A stretch of 64,000 nt of DNA from Verrucomicrobiaceae bacterium UBA2429 (GTDB lineage: Bacteria; Verrucomicrobiota; Verrucomicrobiia; Verrucomicrobiales; Verrucomicrobiaceae), in NCBI GenBank assembly GCA_002343505.1, contig DDQZ01000066.1:1-64000 (forward strand), read 5' to 3'. Positions 8,368 through 15,050 of the stretch are shown here, in pieces. Below the pieces are notes generated by a model. The model saw nothing but the letters and a program-made list of their open reading frames with translations, did no database searches and was not told where the DNA came from. Positions within the stretch are counted from its first letter, which is position 1. Each line of letters opens with the position of its first letter. A program made the translations under genes and the position numbers.

Positions 8368-9401
8368 GGCTGCGGCACCGCACCCCGCGCACTCCCCGGC
8401 GAGATTTCACTCACCTCGAACACCACCGGCAGAAACTGCTCGATGAGCGCCATGTTCGTGCGTGTGTGGTCGGTGATGGACAGCGTGTGAAACACACCGC
8501 CGCCTGCAAGGGCCATGGGCAGCAGCAACTGATCCGCCAGATGCATGCCGACGGGTGCCGTCGAGGCCAGATAGCCTCGCAGGCCCTTCGCCGCGCCGGT
8601 GGCGACGGCTTCGGCGGACTTGCCCATCTGCGCGATGCCGGTGCTGATCTCGCAAACGTTCTCATATTGAACGCCAAGCATGATGGCATTGCCTGGGCCG
8701 ATGCTCTCTGGCGCAGACCGAAAGTCGATCTGATGAACAGGCCACTGCAGGATGGCTGCCGCAGTCGAAATCTCACGATCCACGATGTCGCGATTGAGAT
8801 GCGCATGTCGCACCAACCCAAAGCAAGCTCCAGAACCTCCACGCTCCGTCAGCTCCAGCTTCTTCCACTTCTTCATCGGCCAAATCTTTGCGCACAGCAC
8901 CCCGCCGCCAGCCTGCATGAAGCCAGGACGCTCCAAATTCATTTCTGCGGCAACTCCCATGCTCTGAATCACGGGCAGGAAGCATTGTTCGATGAACTCG
9001 AAGGGCGGAGCCATCGGGTTGTGCGTGCCGCCTTCGATGCGCAGCGTGCTGGAGGTCTCGGCATGCAGCAGCGCGGGCAAAAGCGTCTGCAAAACAAGCG
9101 TGGTGCTGCCGCCGGAGCCGATGGCGAAGCGGTAGTCGCCCGCAGCGATCTTGCCGGGTGTGAAAACGAGTTCGGTGGAGCCCATTTCGGCTCCTTCGAC
9201 CTCCGCGCCACAAACCTCCGCCGCGGCCTTCACGCAGGTGAGGTGCTGACGCATCAGCCCGGGCTTCGGTCGCTTCCCACGAATGTTCGTCATGCGAAAC
9301 GCCCGCCCCGTGACCAGTGCCAGCGACAACGACGACCGCAGCAACTGCCCGCCGCCGGATTCGCCGGAGATGAAGAGGAAGGAGGTGTTGGTTTTGCTCA
9401 T
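8151..9401 (-). CDS. rtcA: RNA 3'-terminal phosphate cyclase with run-on C-terminus
   Basis: RtcA converts RNA 3'-phosphate ends to 2',3'-cyclic phosphates using ATP. Visible signatures are GESGGGQLLRSSLSLA (14-29), RGKRPKPGLMRQH (41-53), GSGGSTTLVLQTLLPALL (95-112), GGTHNP (124-129), and the adenylylated histidine His312 in TDHTRTNMALIEQFLP. Homologues are about 340 residues, and the homologous part ends near residue 334 (VVFEVSEIS), around plus-strand position 8400. The frame then continues about 82 residues antisense through the 3' end of the convergent serine hydrolase. That extension looks like non-native sequence and suggests the native stop was lost. It is the last gene of the RNA-repair island, beyond two opposite-strand genes. 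Confidence 0.93.
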   Translation of the reverse strand: MSKTNTSFLFISGESGGGQLLRSSLSLALVTGRAFRMTNIRGKRPKPGLMRQHLTCVKAAAEVCGAEVEGAEMGSTELVFTPGKIAAGDYRFAIGSGGSTTLVLQTLLPALLHAETSSTLRIEGGTHNPMAPPFEFIEQCFLPVIQSMGVAAEMNLERPGFMQAGGGVLCAKIWPMKKWKKLELTERGGSGACFGLVRHAHLNRDIVDREISTAAAILQWPVHQIDFRSAPESIGPGNAIMLGVQYENVCEISTGIAQMGKSAEAVATGAAKGLRGYLASTAPVGMHLADQLLLPMALAGGGVFHTLSITDHTRTNMALIEQFLPVVFEVSEISPGSARGAVPQPHAPPWRCAWMSRPDTSSRALEAVSAPVLAQASTPNPFSGASQVTLRFMVLLPAWFSTRPPHGRSTASQPSA

Positions 9402-9435
9402 TGCGAAAGAAATAGGGTTCAGATAGGCTCAGGAC

Positions 9436-9627
9436 ATGTCAGCCGGACTTGCCAGCATTGAGGAAAAGCGCGCCGCAGATCGCCAGCGCGTCGCCGAATA
9501 CCTCGAAAGCCAGCGCCCCTTCACCGATGCGGAGTGGGCGGCCCAATTGCGGTTGTTTGAGGCTGTCGGATGCGATACGACCTCGGCACTGCCTTTTTGG
9601 AAACGTTGGTTTTCACGATGGAACTGA
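9436..9627 (+). CDS. Small hypothetical protein, first of an antisense pair
   Basis: The 63-residue protein is rich in charged and helical residues (SIEEKRAADRQRVAEYLESQ, then FTDAEWAAQLRLFEAVG) and ends in FWKRWFSRWN. It starts 34 nt from the divergent rtcA start. Its last 10 nt overlap the next plus-strand gene, the typical geometry of a translationally coupled pair. I do not recognise a family. Coding is supported by its amino-acid makeup and the overlap, not by homology. It is opposite in direction to the RNA-repair genes on both sides, so their transcript would run antisense to it. Confidence 0.55.
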   Translation: MSAGLASIEEKRAADRQRVAEYLESQRPFTDAEWAAQLRLFEAVGCDTTSALPFWKRWFSRWN

Positions 9628-10124
9628 AGCCTGCCAGTCTTCCACCTGGATTTGGTCAAACACGAGGCTCCGAGCACGAAGTCTGGCTTTCCGCCGACAA
9701 ACTGCGCGTGATCAAAGCAACGCACGCTGGCGAGTTTGGACGCAAATTCGGCCCGGATCGCTTCGCGACGCTGGAGGAGTATCTGGAGCGCATTCGTCTG
9801 TTGAACGAGGAATTCGCCGTCAGATGGCAAATCGAGGGCGTGTGCGGCGAGGGCCGTTCGAGACGTCTCATCACCTCCCAGCCCGCCTATCACGGCAAGC
9901 CTCCCACTTTGGCGGAAATCCGCCAGTTCATGTTGGAGCGTGGTTTTGAGTTTCATCGCACTCGGTTTGGGGATGCTTGGTTTCGAAAAGAGGATCGCAT
10001 GCTGGTTTCGGATGCGGAGCCGAAGAACGCGGTGATGACGGAGAATGGAATCATGCCTTTTGATTTCATCATTGCCCGGCCCGCATCGAGTTTGCTGAAG
10101 GCCGCTGACATCATGCGCCCATGA
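9618..10124 (+). CDS. Hypothetical protein, possibly protein-kinase-like fold
   Basis: The ATG at 9618 overlaps the end of the preceding small gene and gives 168 residues. The N-terminal half has EHEVWLSADKLRVIKATHAGEFGR, which resembles the beta strands and lysine of a kinase N-lobe. Later come SQPAYHGKPPTLAEIRQFML and DRMLVSDAEPKNAVMTENGI followed by MPFDFI, which resembles the D-x4-N and DF catalytic elements of polyvalent protein-kinase domains in phage proteins. That assignment is inference from pattern only. The gene stops 4 nt before the stop of the convergent CCGVDA gene, leaving no room for a terminator. Confidence 0.6.
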   Translation: MELKPASLPPGFGQTRGSEHEVWLSADKLRVIKATHAGEFGRKFGPDRFATLEEYLERIRLLNEEFAVRWQIEGVCGEGRSRRLITSQPAYHGKPPTLAEIRQFMLERGFEFHRTRFGDAWFRKEDRMLVSDAEPKNAVMTENGIMPFDFIIARPASSLLKAADIMRP

Positions 10125-10128
10125 CGTC

Positions 10129-10491
10129 TCAATGCTTCTGCCAGAGGTGTTGAGGAGTATCCACAGCGGCCTGCAGCGATGCCCGGAGGTTTTCAAGGAA
10201 CGCTTTCGCTTCCTCACTGCGATCCCAATGCTCTCCAAAACCATTTTGATCCGAAAACACCGGCCCTTGGTGCGCCTCCACTGACATGATGATCACATCT
10301 AGCTGGGCAAGTGCCTTCATGGCTTTCTCCACGCCAAACTCCATCATGCCGTCGATGGCGCGCTGGACATCGAGATTGAGTGCATCGACTCCACAACAGC
10401 CCATGACGCAAGTGTCCTCATAGTAGTGCAGCACGGCCATGAGCTCTTCCGGAACAGAGAGGTTGAGAGTGGGTTTTAAAAACAAGGACAT
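10129..10491 (-). CDS. Small CCGVDA-motif protein downstream of rtcB
   Basis: The 120-residue protein contains HYYEDTCVMGCCGVDALNLD, with three cysteines in seven residues. The rest is helical (DVQRAIDGMMEFGVEKAMKA, SEEAKAFLENLRASLQAAVD). The CCGVDA motif resembles what I recall of DUF6331 proteins, but I cannot confirm it. It starts 27 nt after the rtcB stop and is very probably cotranscribed with rtcB. The cysteine cluster could bind metal. Its function in RNA repair, if any, is unknown. Confidence 0.65.
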   Translation of the reverse strand: MSLFLKPTLNLSVPEELMAVLHYYEDTCVMGCCGVDALNLDVQRAIDGMMEFGVEKAMKALAQLDVIIMSVEAHQGPVFSDQNGFGEHWDRSEEAKAFLENLRASLQAAVDTPQHLWQKH

Positions 10492-10518
10492 TGGATTGGT
10501 TTTTTATAGGCCAGGGTC

Positions 10519-12009
10519 TCAATCATCCGCCTCCGCCGCGTCTTTGATGACGAAGCGGGCTTTGAGTTTGCAGACCTGCTGGGCGAGGCCGGCGGCTTCG
10601 ACGCTGTGGAGGACTTCTTTGAAGTCTTTGTAGGCGTTTGGGGCTTCGTCGATGGGGTATTGGCGGGCGTTGTAGAGGATGTCGTGGGTTTCGAAGTCGG
10701 CGTTGACCTCCTGCTGGTTGAGATTGCGGGCGGCGGCTTTGCGGCCCATGCAGCGGCCGGCACCGTGATTGACGCTGTAGCAGCTTTTCACGGCATCGGG
10801 CTTCGCGACCATGACGACGGAGCCGTCGCGTGGATTTCCGGGCAGCAGGATGGGGTGGCCGGTTTCGGCGAAGGGCGTGTCTTTGAGTGCGTGGTGGCCG
10901 CCGGGGAAGGCACGCGTGGCACCTTTGCGGTGAACCCACGCGAGTTGGTTATCGACGACTTCCTGACGCGCGATGTTGTGGCTGATGAAGTAAACGAGCT
11001 GGCCTTTCGTGCCGGGAAGCACTTCTTGGAAGGCCTCCAGCACGAGCGCATTGATGAGCAGGTGGTTCACGGTGGCGAAGTTCGCTCCGAGCGCCATGTC
11101 GTCGAGATAGGCGTCCGCCTCGGGTGTGCCGAGCGGGGCATAGACGAGCTGTTTGTCATCGGCGGGAAACGGCAGGCCCCAGGTGCGGAAGAAGCCTTCC
11201 AGCGCTTTGAACTGACGCTGCGCGAGGATGTTCCCAAAGCCGCGCGATCCGCAGTGGCTCAGAAACGCGACGTGATTGTCCCGCAGGCCGAAAACTTCGG
11301 CGGTGCGGCGCATCGCGGGGTCATCGGCGAGCTGCACGACCTCGCACTCACCGAAGTGGTTGCCACCCCCGTAGGAGCCGAGCTGGGTCATCTTGTTTTC
11401 AAAGCCGGGGAAGCCGTTGAAGGCGCGCATCTTGTCCAGGCGCTCGTGGAGCGTGGAGACGTTTCCATCGTGGCCGAGGTGGGCGCTGTCTTCACAACGC
11501 TGCGCCCACTCGGGCGGGATGCCGAGGGCGTCGCACACGCTGCGGCTCGCGCCTTCGGTGCATACCTGCACGCCAAGATCGGCGGACACGCGGCGGGATT
11601 TTTTCGCCTCGCGCTGACCACGGCCCGCGTCCGTCGGCGTGCGGGCCACGATAGCTTCGATCAACCGGCGGCGGATGGTTTTGTCGATGATCTCATCGGC
11701 AGGGATGTCCATCTGGAGCAGGGACATAGAGCACTTGATGTCCACGCCGACCGGCCCCGGATAAATGTGCGTCGGCGAGACCATCACGCAGCCCACCGGC
11801 GCTCCGTAACCGCTGTGCGCGTCGGGATTGAGCACGAGATCGGTCACGCCCGGCGCGGAACGCGAGTTGAGCGCCTGCTCGATGCAGGACGGGTCAAAGC
11901 CAGCACGGATCGCCTCCGTCCCGATGACGGCGATGGGTTTTCCGGCGTTGTTACGGGCTGGGAGGATGGCTTCAGCTTCGCCGGTGATGTGGAAGGGGGA
12001 GGTGGACAT
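10519..12009 (-). CDS. rtcB: RNA-splicing ligase RtcB
   Basis: RtcB joins RNA 2',3'-cyclic-phosphate or 3'-phosphate ends to 5'-OH ends using GTP and Mn2+. From the ATG at 12009 the protein has 496 residues. Motifs in order are NPDAHSGYGAPVGCV (61-75), GPVGVDIKC with the metal-ligand Cys93, GSYGGGNHFGE, SHCGSRGFG, YFISHNIARQE, and VNHGAGRCMGRKAA with His415 as the guanylylated histidine. The frame is also open from an ATG at 12045 that overlaps the stop of the HEPN-like gene (TAATG). That start would add 12 residues (MHQSNTPFLHSS) resembling a repeat-derived sequence. No archease gene is nearby. It sits in the sigma-54-controlled repair unit. Confidence 0.96.
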   Translation of the reverse strand: MSTSPFHITGEAEAILPARNNAGKPIAVIGTEAIRAGFDPSCIEQALNSRSAPGVTDLVLNPDAHSGYGAPVGCVMVSPTHIYPGPVGVDIKCSMSLLQMDIPADEIIDKTIRRRLIEAIVARTPTDAGRGQREAKKSRRVSADLGVQVCTEGASRSVCDALGIPPEWAQRCEDSAHLGHDGNVSTLHERLDKMRAFNGFPGFENKMTQLGSYGGGNHFGECEVVQLADDPAMRRTAEVFGLRDNHVAFLSHCGSRGFGNILAQRQFKALEGFFRTWGLPFPADDKQLVYAPLGTPEADAYLDDMALGANFATVNHLLINALVLEAFQEVLPGTKGQLVYFISHNIARQEVVDNQLAWVHRKGATRAFPGGHHALKDTPFAETGHPILLPGNPRDGSVVMVAKPDAVKSCYSVNHGAGRCMGRKAAARNLNQQEVNADFETHDILYNARQYPIDEAPNAYKDFKEVLHSVEAAGLAQQVCKLKARFVIKDAAEADD

Positions 12010-12044
12010 GGATGAGTGGAGAAATGGAGTGTTGGATTGGTGCA

Positions 12045-12758
12045 TTAAGGAATTCCGATCAGGTCTAGGAGGTCGAAAAACGAGTCGGATACTGCGGGTG
12101 ATTGGTGGCCTGAGTGCTCTCGGCTCAGAGCGATAGCGGTTTTGTGAAGCGGAATGAACAATGGGTCCGCTGAGTTGATCTCGATCACAGTGCGTTTGCC
12201 TTGGCTTGCCAGTAGTCGAATCTCGAAAACTCTCTGCGCTTCTAAAAATTTGGCAAAGATTCGATCCTCGTATCTCTTCCCAATCTTCTTTTGGATCGAG
12301 AAGCCGCTCCAAAACAAATTCATAACGCGGCCAGTGGCTTCGACAAAAAGGGCAGCGAGATCGACCGCATCCTCTGCCTCTTCAGCGCTCGGCTTGCGGT
12401 ATTGATGTTCCATCAAGTTCCTGGGCGAGCTGATTTTCCTCAGGATTCGTGGTGCAAGAAGGCCGACTTGCTCAAGCAGTTTGAGCTGTTGATTGATTTT
12501 CAGCTTCTGACCATCAAAACCAAGAGCACCAATCGCATACTTAATCTGTGAGCGAACCGCTCTCTGCGCGTTGGACACAGCGTCCACGTAGTTTGGAGGG
12601 TCTCCGGTCAGGGCATTTTCAGCCATATATAGGAACTCCGCAGGGGGGATGTCCATCTTGTAGGTCAAAGCACCGCCATCTCCCATCTCGACGTATGCAT
12701 TGCTTTGTTTGAGCTTGATGCTTGCCGCGAATGTTCGGATTGTTTCGATTGTGTTCAT
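12045..12758 (-). CDS. HEPN-like protein with RNX3H motif, candidate RNase
   Basis: The open frame extends to 12962, but its first 68 codons read through the adjacent Y RNA, so the ATG at 12758 is chosen (237 residues). Helical segments EFLYMAENALTG and YVDAVSNAQRAVRSQIKYAI are followed by SSPRNLMEHQY, where Arg113-Asn114-X3-His118 matches the HEPN ribonuclease motif RNX3H. A further helix has EEAEDAVDLAALFVEATGRV. The C-terminal part is unfamiliar. HEPN membership is inferred from the motif and helix pattern. It lies between the Y RNA array and rtcB, 35 nt upstream of the rtcB start used here. It may cut RNA, or it may be an inactive binding protein. Confidence 0.6.
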   Translation of the reverse strand: MNTIETIRTFAASIKLKQSNAYVEMGDGGALTYKMDIPPAEFLYMAENALTGDPPNYVDAVSNAQRAVRSQIKYAIGALGFDGQKLKINQQLKLLEQVGLLAPRILRKISSPRNLMEHQYRKPSAEEAEDAVDLAALFVEATGRVMNLFWSGFSIQKKIGKRYEDRIFAKFLEAQRVFEIRLLASQGKRTVIEINSADPLFIPLHKTAIALSREHSGHQSPAVSDSFFDLLDLIGIP

Positions 12759-12780
12759 GATGGTGGGCTTGGGAAAAGGT

Positions 12781-12924
12781 GGTGACGACAAGGATTGATG
12801 AAACGTGTTACTCCGCTCTACCACTGAGCTACGGTCCCGAAGAAAATGAAAAGGTGGGACCGGAGGGATTCGAACCCCCGACCTGAGGCTCCGTAAGCAT
12901 GTAGTTCCATCGGCATTCGTCACC
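12781..12924 (-). ncRNA. Y RNA 1 with complete permuted tRNA module
   Basis: Read 5'-3' on the minus strand, the ends GGTGACGA and TCGTCACC pair perfectly to form the Ro-binding stem, which carries GACGAATG on the 5' strand and CCTTGTC on the 3' strand. Inside, a T arm (GGGGG, loop TTCGAAT, CCCTC) comes first. It is followed by CGGTCCC, a 17-nt loop beginning ACC, then GGGACCG, which is a perfect 7-bp acceptor stem. Last is a D arm (GCTC, AGTGGTA, GAGC). The tRNA halves are therefore in 3'-half-then-5'-half order, as in bacterial YrlA-type Y RNAs. Length is 144 nt. It ends 22 nt before the HEPN-like start codon. Confidence 0.85.
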
Positions 12925-12953
12925 ATTTGAGGTGATGGGTTTTGAAAAGAGAA

Positions 12954-13045
12954 TGGCGACAAGGGTGGAGAGACTTCTCCGCATCGCTGCGGGGCGAGAT
13001 TTGAACTCGCTGGTTACCAGATGTAGTCCGCTCCGGCATTCGCCA
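12954..13045 (-). ncRNA. Y RNA 2, reduced tRNA-like module
   Basis: The ends TGGCGA and TCGCCA pair, with GGCGAATG on the 5' strand and CCCTTGTC on the 3' strand. The internal module has a perfect 5-bp T arm (GCGAG, loop TTCAAAT, CTCGC) and a short acceptor-like stem (CCGCA, GCGA tetraloop, TGCGG). In place of the D arm there is a tiny hairpin, GGAGA-AGTC-TCTCC. Length is about 92 nt. It shares the ACTACAT word after the stem with all other copies. Confidence 0.75.
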
Positions 13046-13075
13046 AAGGGTGGGATGATGATTGGATGTGGTGAC

Positions 13076-13169
13076 GGCGACAAGGGGTGTGTGACGGCCT
13101 TCATTTTTCAAAAGGTGCTGGTTATCGGCCAGCTAGTGTTATGGTGATGTAGTCACAGGAGCATTCGCC
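13076..13169 (-). ncRNA. Y RNA 3, strongly diverged module
   Basis: The terminal GGCGA and TCGCC pair and keep the GGCGAATG and CCCCTTGTC words. The module has an arm GCTGG, 7-nt loop CCGATAA, CCAGC in the T-arm position, and a weak CCTT/AAGG hairpin where acceptor and D arm would be. The T-loop consensus is lost. Length is about 94 nt. It is recognised mainly by its conserved ends and its place in the array. Confidence 0.65.
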
Positions 13170-13203
13170 ATCATTTGAGAAAGGGTTGATGTGAAGTGGT
13201 GAC

Positions 13204-13319
13204 GGCGACAAGGAGGTCGAGAAACGTTTCAATTGCTCTACCGACTGAGCTACTGCCGAAGCAGGCAGGGATCGAACCTGCGACCGATTGATCAGATGTA
13301 GTTCCTCAGGGCATTCGCC
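13204..13319 (-). ncRNA. Y RNA 4 with compact permuted tRNA module
   Basis: The ends GGCGA and TCGCC pair, with GGCGAATG and CCTTGTC conserved. The T arm is GCAGG, loop TTCGATC, CCTGC. The acceptor-like stem CTGC-TTCG-GCAG is capped by a stable UUCG tetraloop. The D arm GCTC-AGTCGGTA-GAGC is canonical. The order is again T arm, acceptor, D arm, so it is not a normal tRNA gene. Length is 116 nt. It is the clearest tRNA mimic together with Y RNA 1. Confidence 0.82.
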
Positions 13320-13344
13320 ATCGTTTGAGAATGGGTTGGGAGAT

Positions 13345-13416
13345 GGAGCCTGGTGACAAGGATTGGAGAGACGTGACAGTTGAAAATGTAGTCCGCTCCA
13401 GCATTCACCAGGCTCC
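13345..13416 (-). ncRNA. Y RNA 5, stem-only form without tRNA module
   Basis: A strong terminal stem, GGAGCCTGGTGA pairing with TCACCAGGCTCC (12 bp), carries the variant word GGTGAATG and the conserved CCTTGTC. The interior is only about 25 nt (GGACTACATTTTCAACTGTC and a little more) with no T or D arm. It starts 10 nt after the Ro60 gene stop, so it is first in the array. Length is 72 nt. It may be a pure Ro-binding RNA or a processing element. Confidence 0.65.
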
Positions 13417-13426
13417 AAAGGGTTGG

Positions 13427-14995
13427 TTAGAGCGGGGTTTTCTCGATCTCGCCGACCCAGTGGTCGCCGGTGAGTTCGCCGCTCGCGAAAGCGGCGATCA
13501 CCTGGAACACGGAGTCGGAGAAACCGCCGATGTTGAGGATGTCCTCGCGTTCCTGAGCCTGCGTGGTCGTGTAAGGCTGGATGTCGAGGCACACGAGACG
13601 GGCTTTTGGATTCCGCTGCTTGAACTTCATCCATTCGCTCATTGTGCGCGTCGCGGAGCCACCAAAGCGGCCGTGCTGAGGCGTGTCCATCCACGACTCG
13701 TTGTCCGAGACGTAGATCACCAGATCGGCCTGCACTTTGCGGGCATTCAGATCAATGAGCACGGCGCTGCAGTTCGTCCCGCCGCAAGGCAGTGACGCGA
13801 GCTTTTGCGCGTTCGTCATCACGGAATCACGCGGATTCAGCTTCACACGAACGACATTCGTCTCAAACGGCAGCACCTCGGCATCGCGGTTCTGGCGCAG
13901 GAAGGCGGCGGCGACGAGCGCGGCGACATCAATGCAGCGCACCTTGCTCGTGGCGCCCTTGCGAACACCGGTCACAGGCGAGTGCATGGAGCCGGACACG
14001 TCTGGAGCCACGATCACTTTCCCAGCCACCACGGGCACGTTGGAGATGGCGATCTCCATCGCATCCTGCAGCGCTTCCTTCACCTCGTGCGGCACCTCGG
14101 CACCGACGTTGTGATAGGCGGCCATGAGCTGATACGGGAACACTTTGGCACGACGCACCTGCTCCTCGCTGCGCAGACGGCTGGCGATGAGACGGGTGAT
14201 CTCCTTCACGGAGAACACGCCATGACGGGCAAAGGTGTTCAGGTTCATCCGCGTCATCTGCCATGGGGCACGACGGGCGATGGCCTGCCACTGCTCCGCC
14301 GTCAAAGGCAGCGCGGTGAGCATCTGGAAGGGCACCTCAGGCGGATTTCCCGCAGGATCGGTCTTCCAGGCCTCGAACTCACGCACGACACGCGGCAGCG
14401 CCGACGCCTCGTGCTTTCGCCCGATGAGATAACCGTAGAGCGCCTCGCGGGCCTTCGTGGCCGGACGCGGGTGCACCATTTTCACGATGTCCGCCAGCGA
14501 TGGCGACTGACCCACGTCCGCGCGGAAGATGGCCTCGTCCGAGCGGGTCTCGAACCAGCGGCGCACGAGGCGCTTTGGCAGAGATCCGAGGGACTTCCGA
14601 CCCGTCACGCCGGAGCGGAGGATCTGGACGAAATTCCGCAGCATCTTGGCATCGTCGATCACGCGATCAAAGATCAGCTCCAGGCGCTCGGCATCGCGGG
14701 CGGCCAGCACGGCGCAAAGCAGCGCTGGCACGTCCTTCATAAAGCCCTTCTGGCGGCAGTGAAGCGCCGTGCGGGCAATGAAATCGGTCGGGACCTTCTC
14801 ACACAGCTTCAGCACTTTCTGCAGCTGGTCCTCCGCCGTGGCGTAGTAGGTGCGGTTCAGGCAACCCGTGGCCGCAAACTGCGCTAGCGCCTGACGCGGA
14901 GCGAGACTGTAGGCACGGCCTCCGGCCTCATTGAAGGTATTCGCCTTCGGAGCGAGGGCTCCGGCGATGGATTGGAAGAGAGTTTTGTTAGCCAT
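13427..14995 (-). CDS. rsr: Ro60/Rsr protein (TROVE domain plus vWA domain)
   Basis: Ro60 proteins form a HEAT-like ring that binds Y RNAs and misfolded RNA 3' ends. The frame is open to 15331, but the ATG at 14995 (MANKTLFQSIAG) lies just downstream of the sigma-54 promoter and gives 522 residues, the usual size. Residues about 20-320 are the TROVE domain (ALAQFAATGCLNRTYYATAE, VLAARDAERLELIFDRVI). A vWA domain follows, with the MIDAS motif Asp332-x-Ser-x-Ser (APDVSGSMHS), GGTNCS near 407 and YVSDNES near 430. It heads the repair unit, followed after 10 nt by the Y RNA array. Confidence 0.95.
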   Translation of the reverse strand: MANKTLFQSIAGALAPKANTFNEAGGRAYSLAPRQALAQFAATGCLNRTYYATAEDQLQKVLKLCEKVPTDFIARTALHCRQKGFMKDVPALLCAVLAARDAERLELIFDRVIDDAKMLRNFVQILRSGVTGRKSLGSLPKRLVRRWFETRSDEAIFRADVGQSPSLADIVKMVHPRPATKAREALYGYLIGRKHEASALPRVVREFEAWKTDPAGNPPEVPFQMLTALPLTAEQWQAIARRAPWQMTRMNLNTFARHGVFSVKEITRLIASRLRSEEQVRRAKVFPYQLMAAYHNVGAEVPHEVKEALQDAMEIAISNVPVVAGKVIVAPDVSGSMHSPVTGVRKGATSKVRCIDVAALVAAAFLRQNRDAEVLPFETNVVRVKLNPRDSVMTNAQKLASLPCGGTNCSAVLIDLNARKVQADLVIYVSDNESWMDTPQHGRFGGSATRTMSEWMKFKQRNPKARLVCLDIQPYTTTQAQEREDILNIGGFSDSVFQVIAAFASGELTGDHWVGEIEKTPL

Positions 14996-15034
14996 GTTGA
15001 TTTCGGGTGGTTGATCCCGTGTGCCAACCTCTAT

Positions 15035-15050
15035 TGCTAGCCGCGTGCCA
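15035..15050 (-). promoter_or_regulatory. Sigma-54 (-24/-12) promoter for rsr-Y RNA-rtcB unit
   Basis: On the minus strand TGGCACGCGGCTAGCA matches the consensus TGGCAC-N5-TTGCW at all but one position, with GG and GC correctly spaced. It lies about 40 nt upstream of the rsr start codon. Just upstream is an inverted repeat, CGTGCCA-GGTTT-TGGCACG, whose inner arm overlaps the -24 element. RtcR, encoded divergently, is the obvious activator. Confidence 0.75.

Noticed and set aside
8151..8400. RtcA C-terminal extension as a functional fused domain
   Set aside because: It is only the reverse complement of the serine hydrolase coding sequence and has no recognisable fold features.
10606..12015. 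469-residue plus-strand frame antisense to rtcB
   Set aside because: No domain and a composition typical of antisense frames; rtcB on the other strand has all catalytic motifs.
12759..12962. N-terminal extension of the HEPN-like protein
   Set aside because: These 68 codons translate Y RNA 1; the ATG at 12758 begins protein-like sequence.
12790..13310. Ordinary tRNA genes on the minus strand
   Set aside because: T-arm and D-arm sequences are clear, but the 3' half precedes the 5' half and no anticodon arm joins them; complementary Ro-type stems enclose each unit, so they are Y RNAs.
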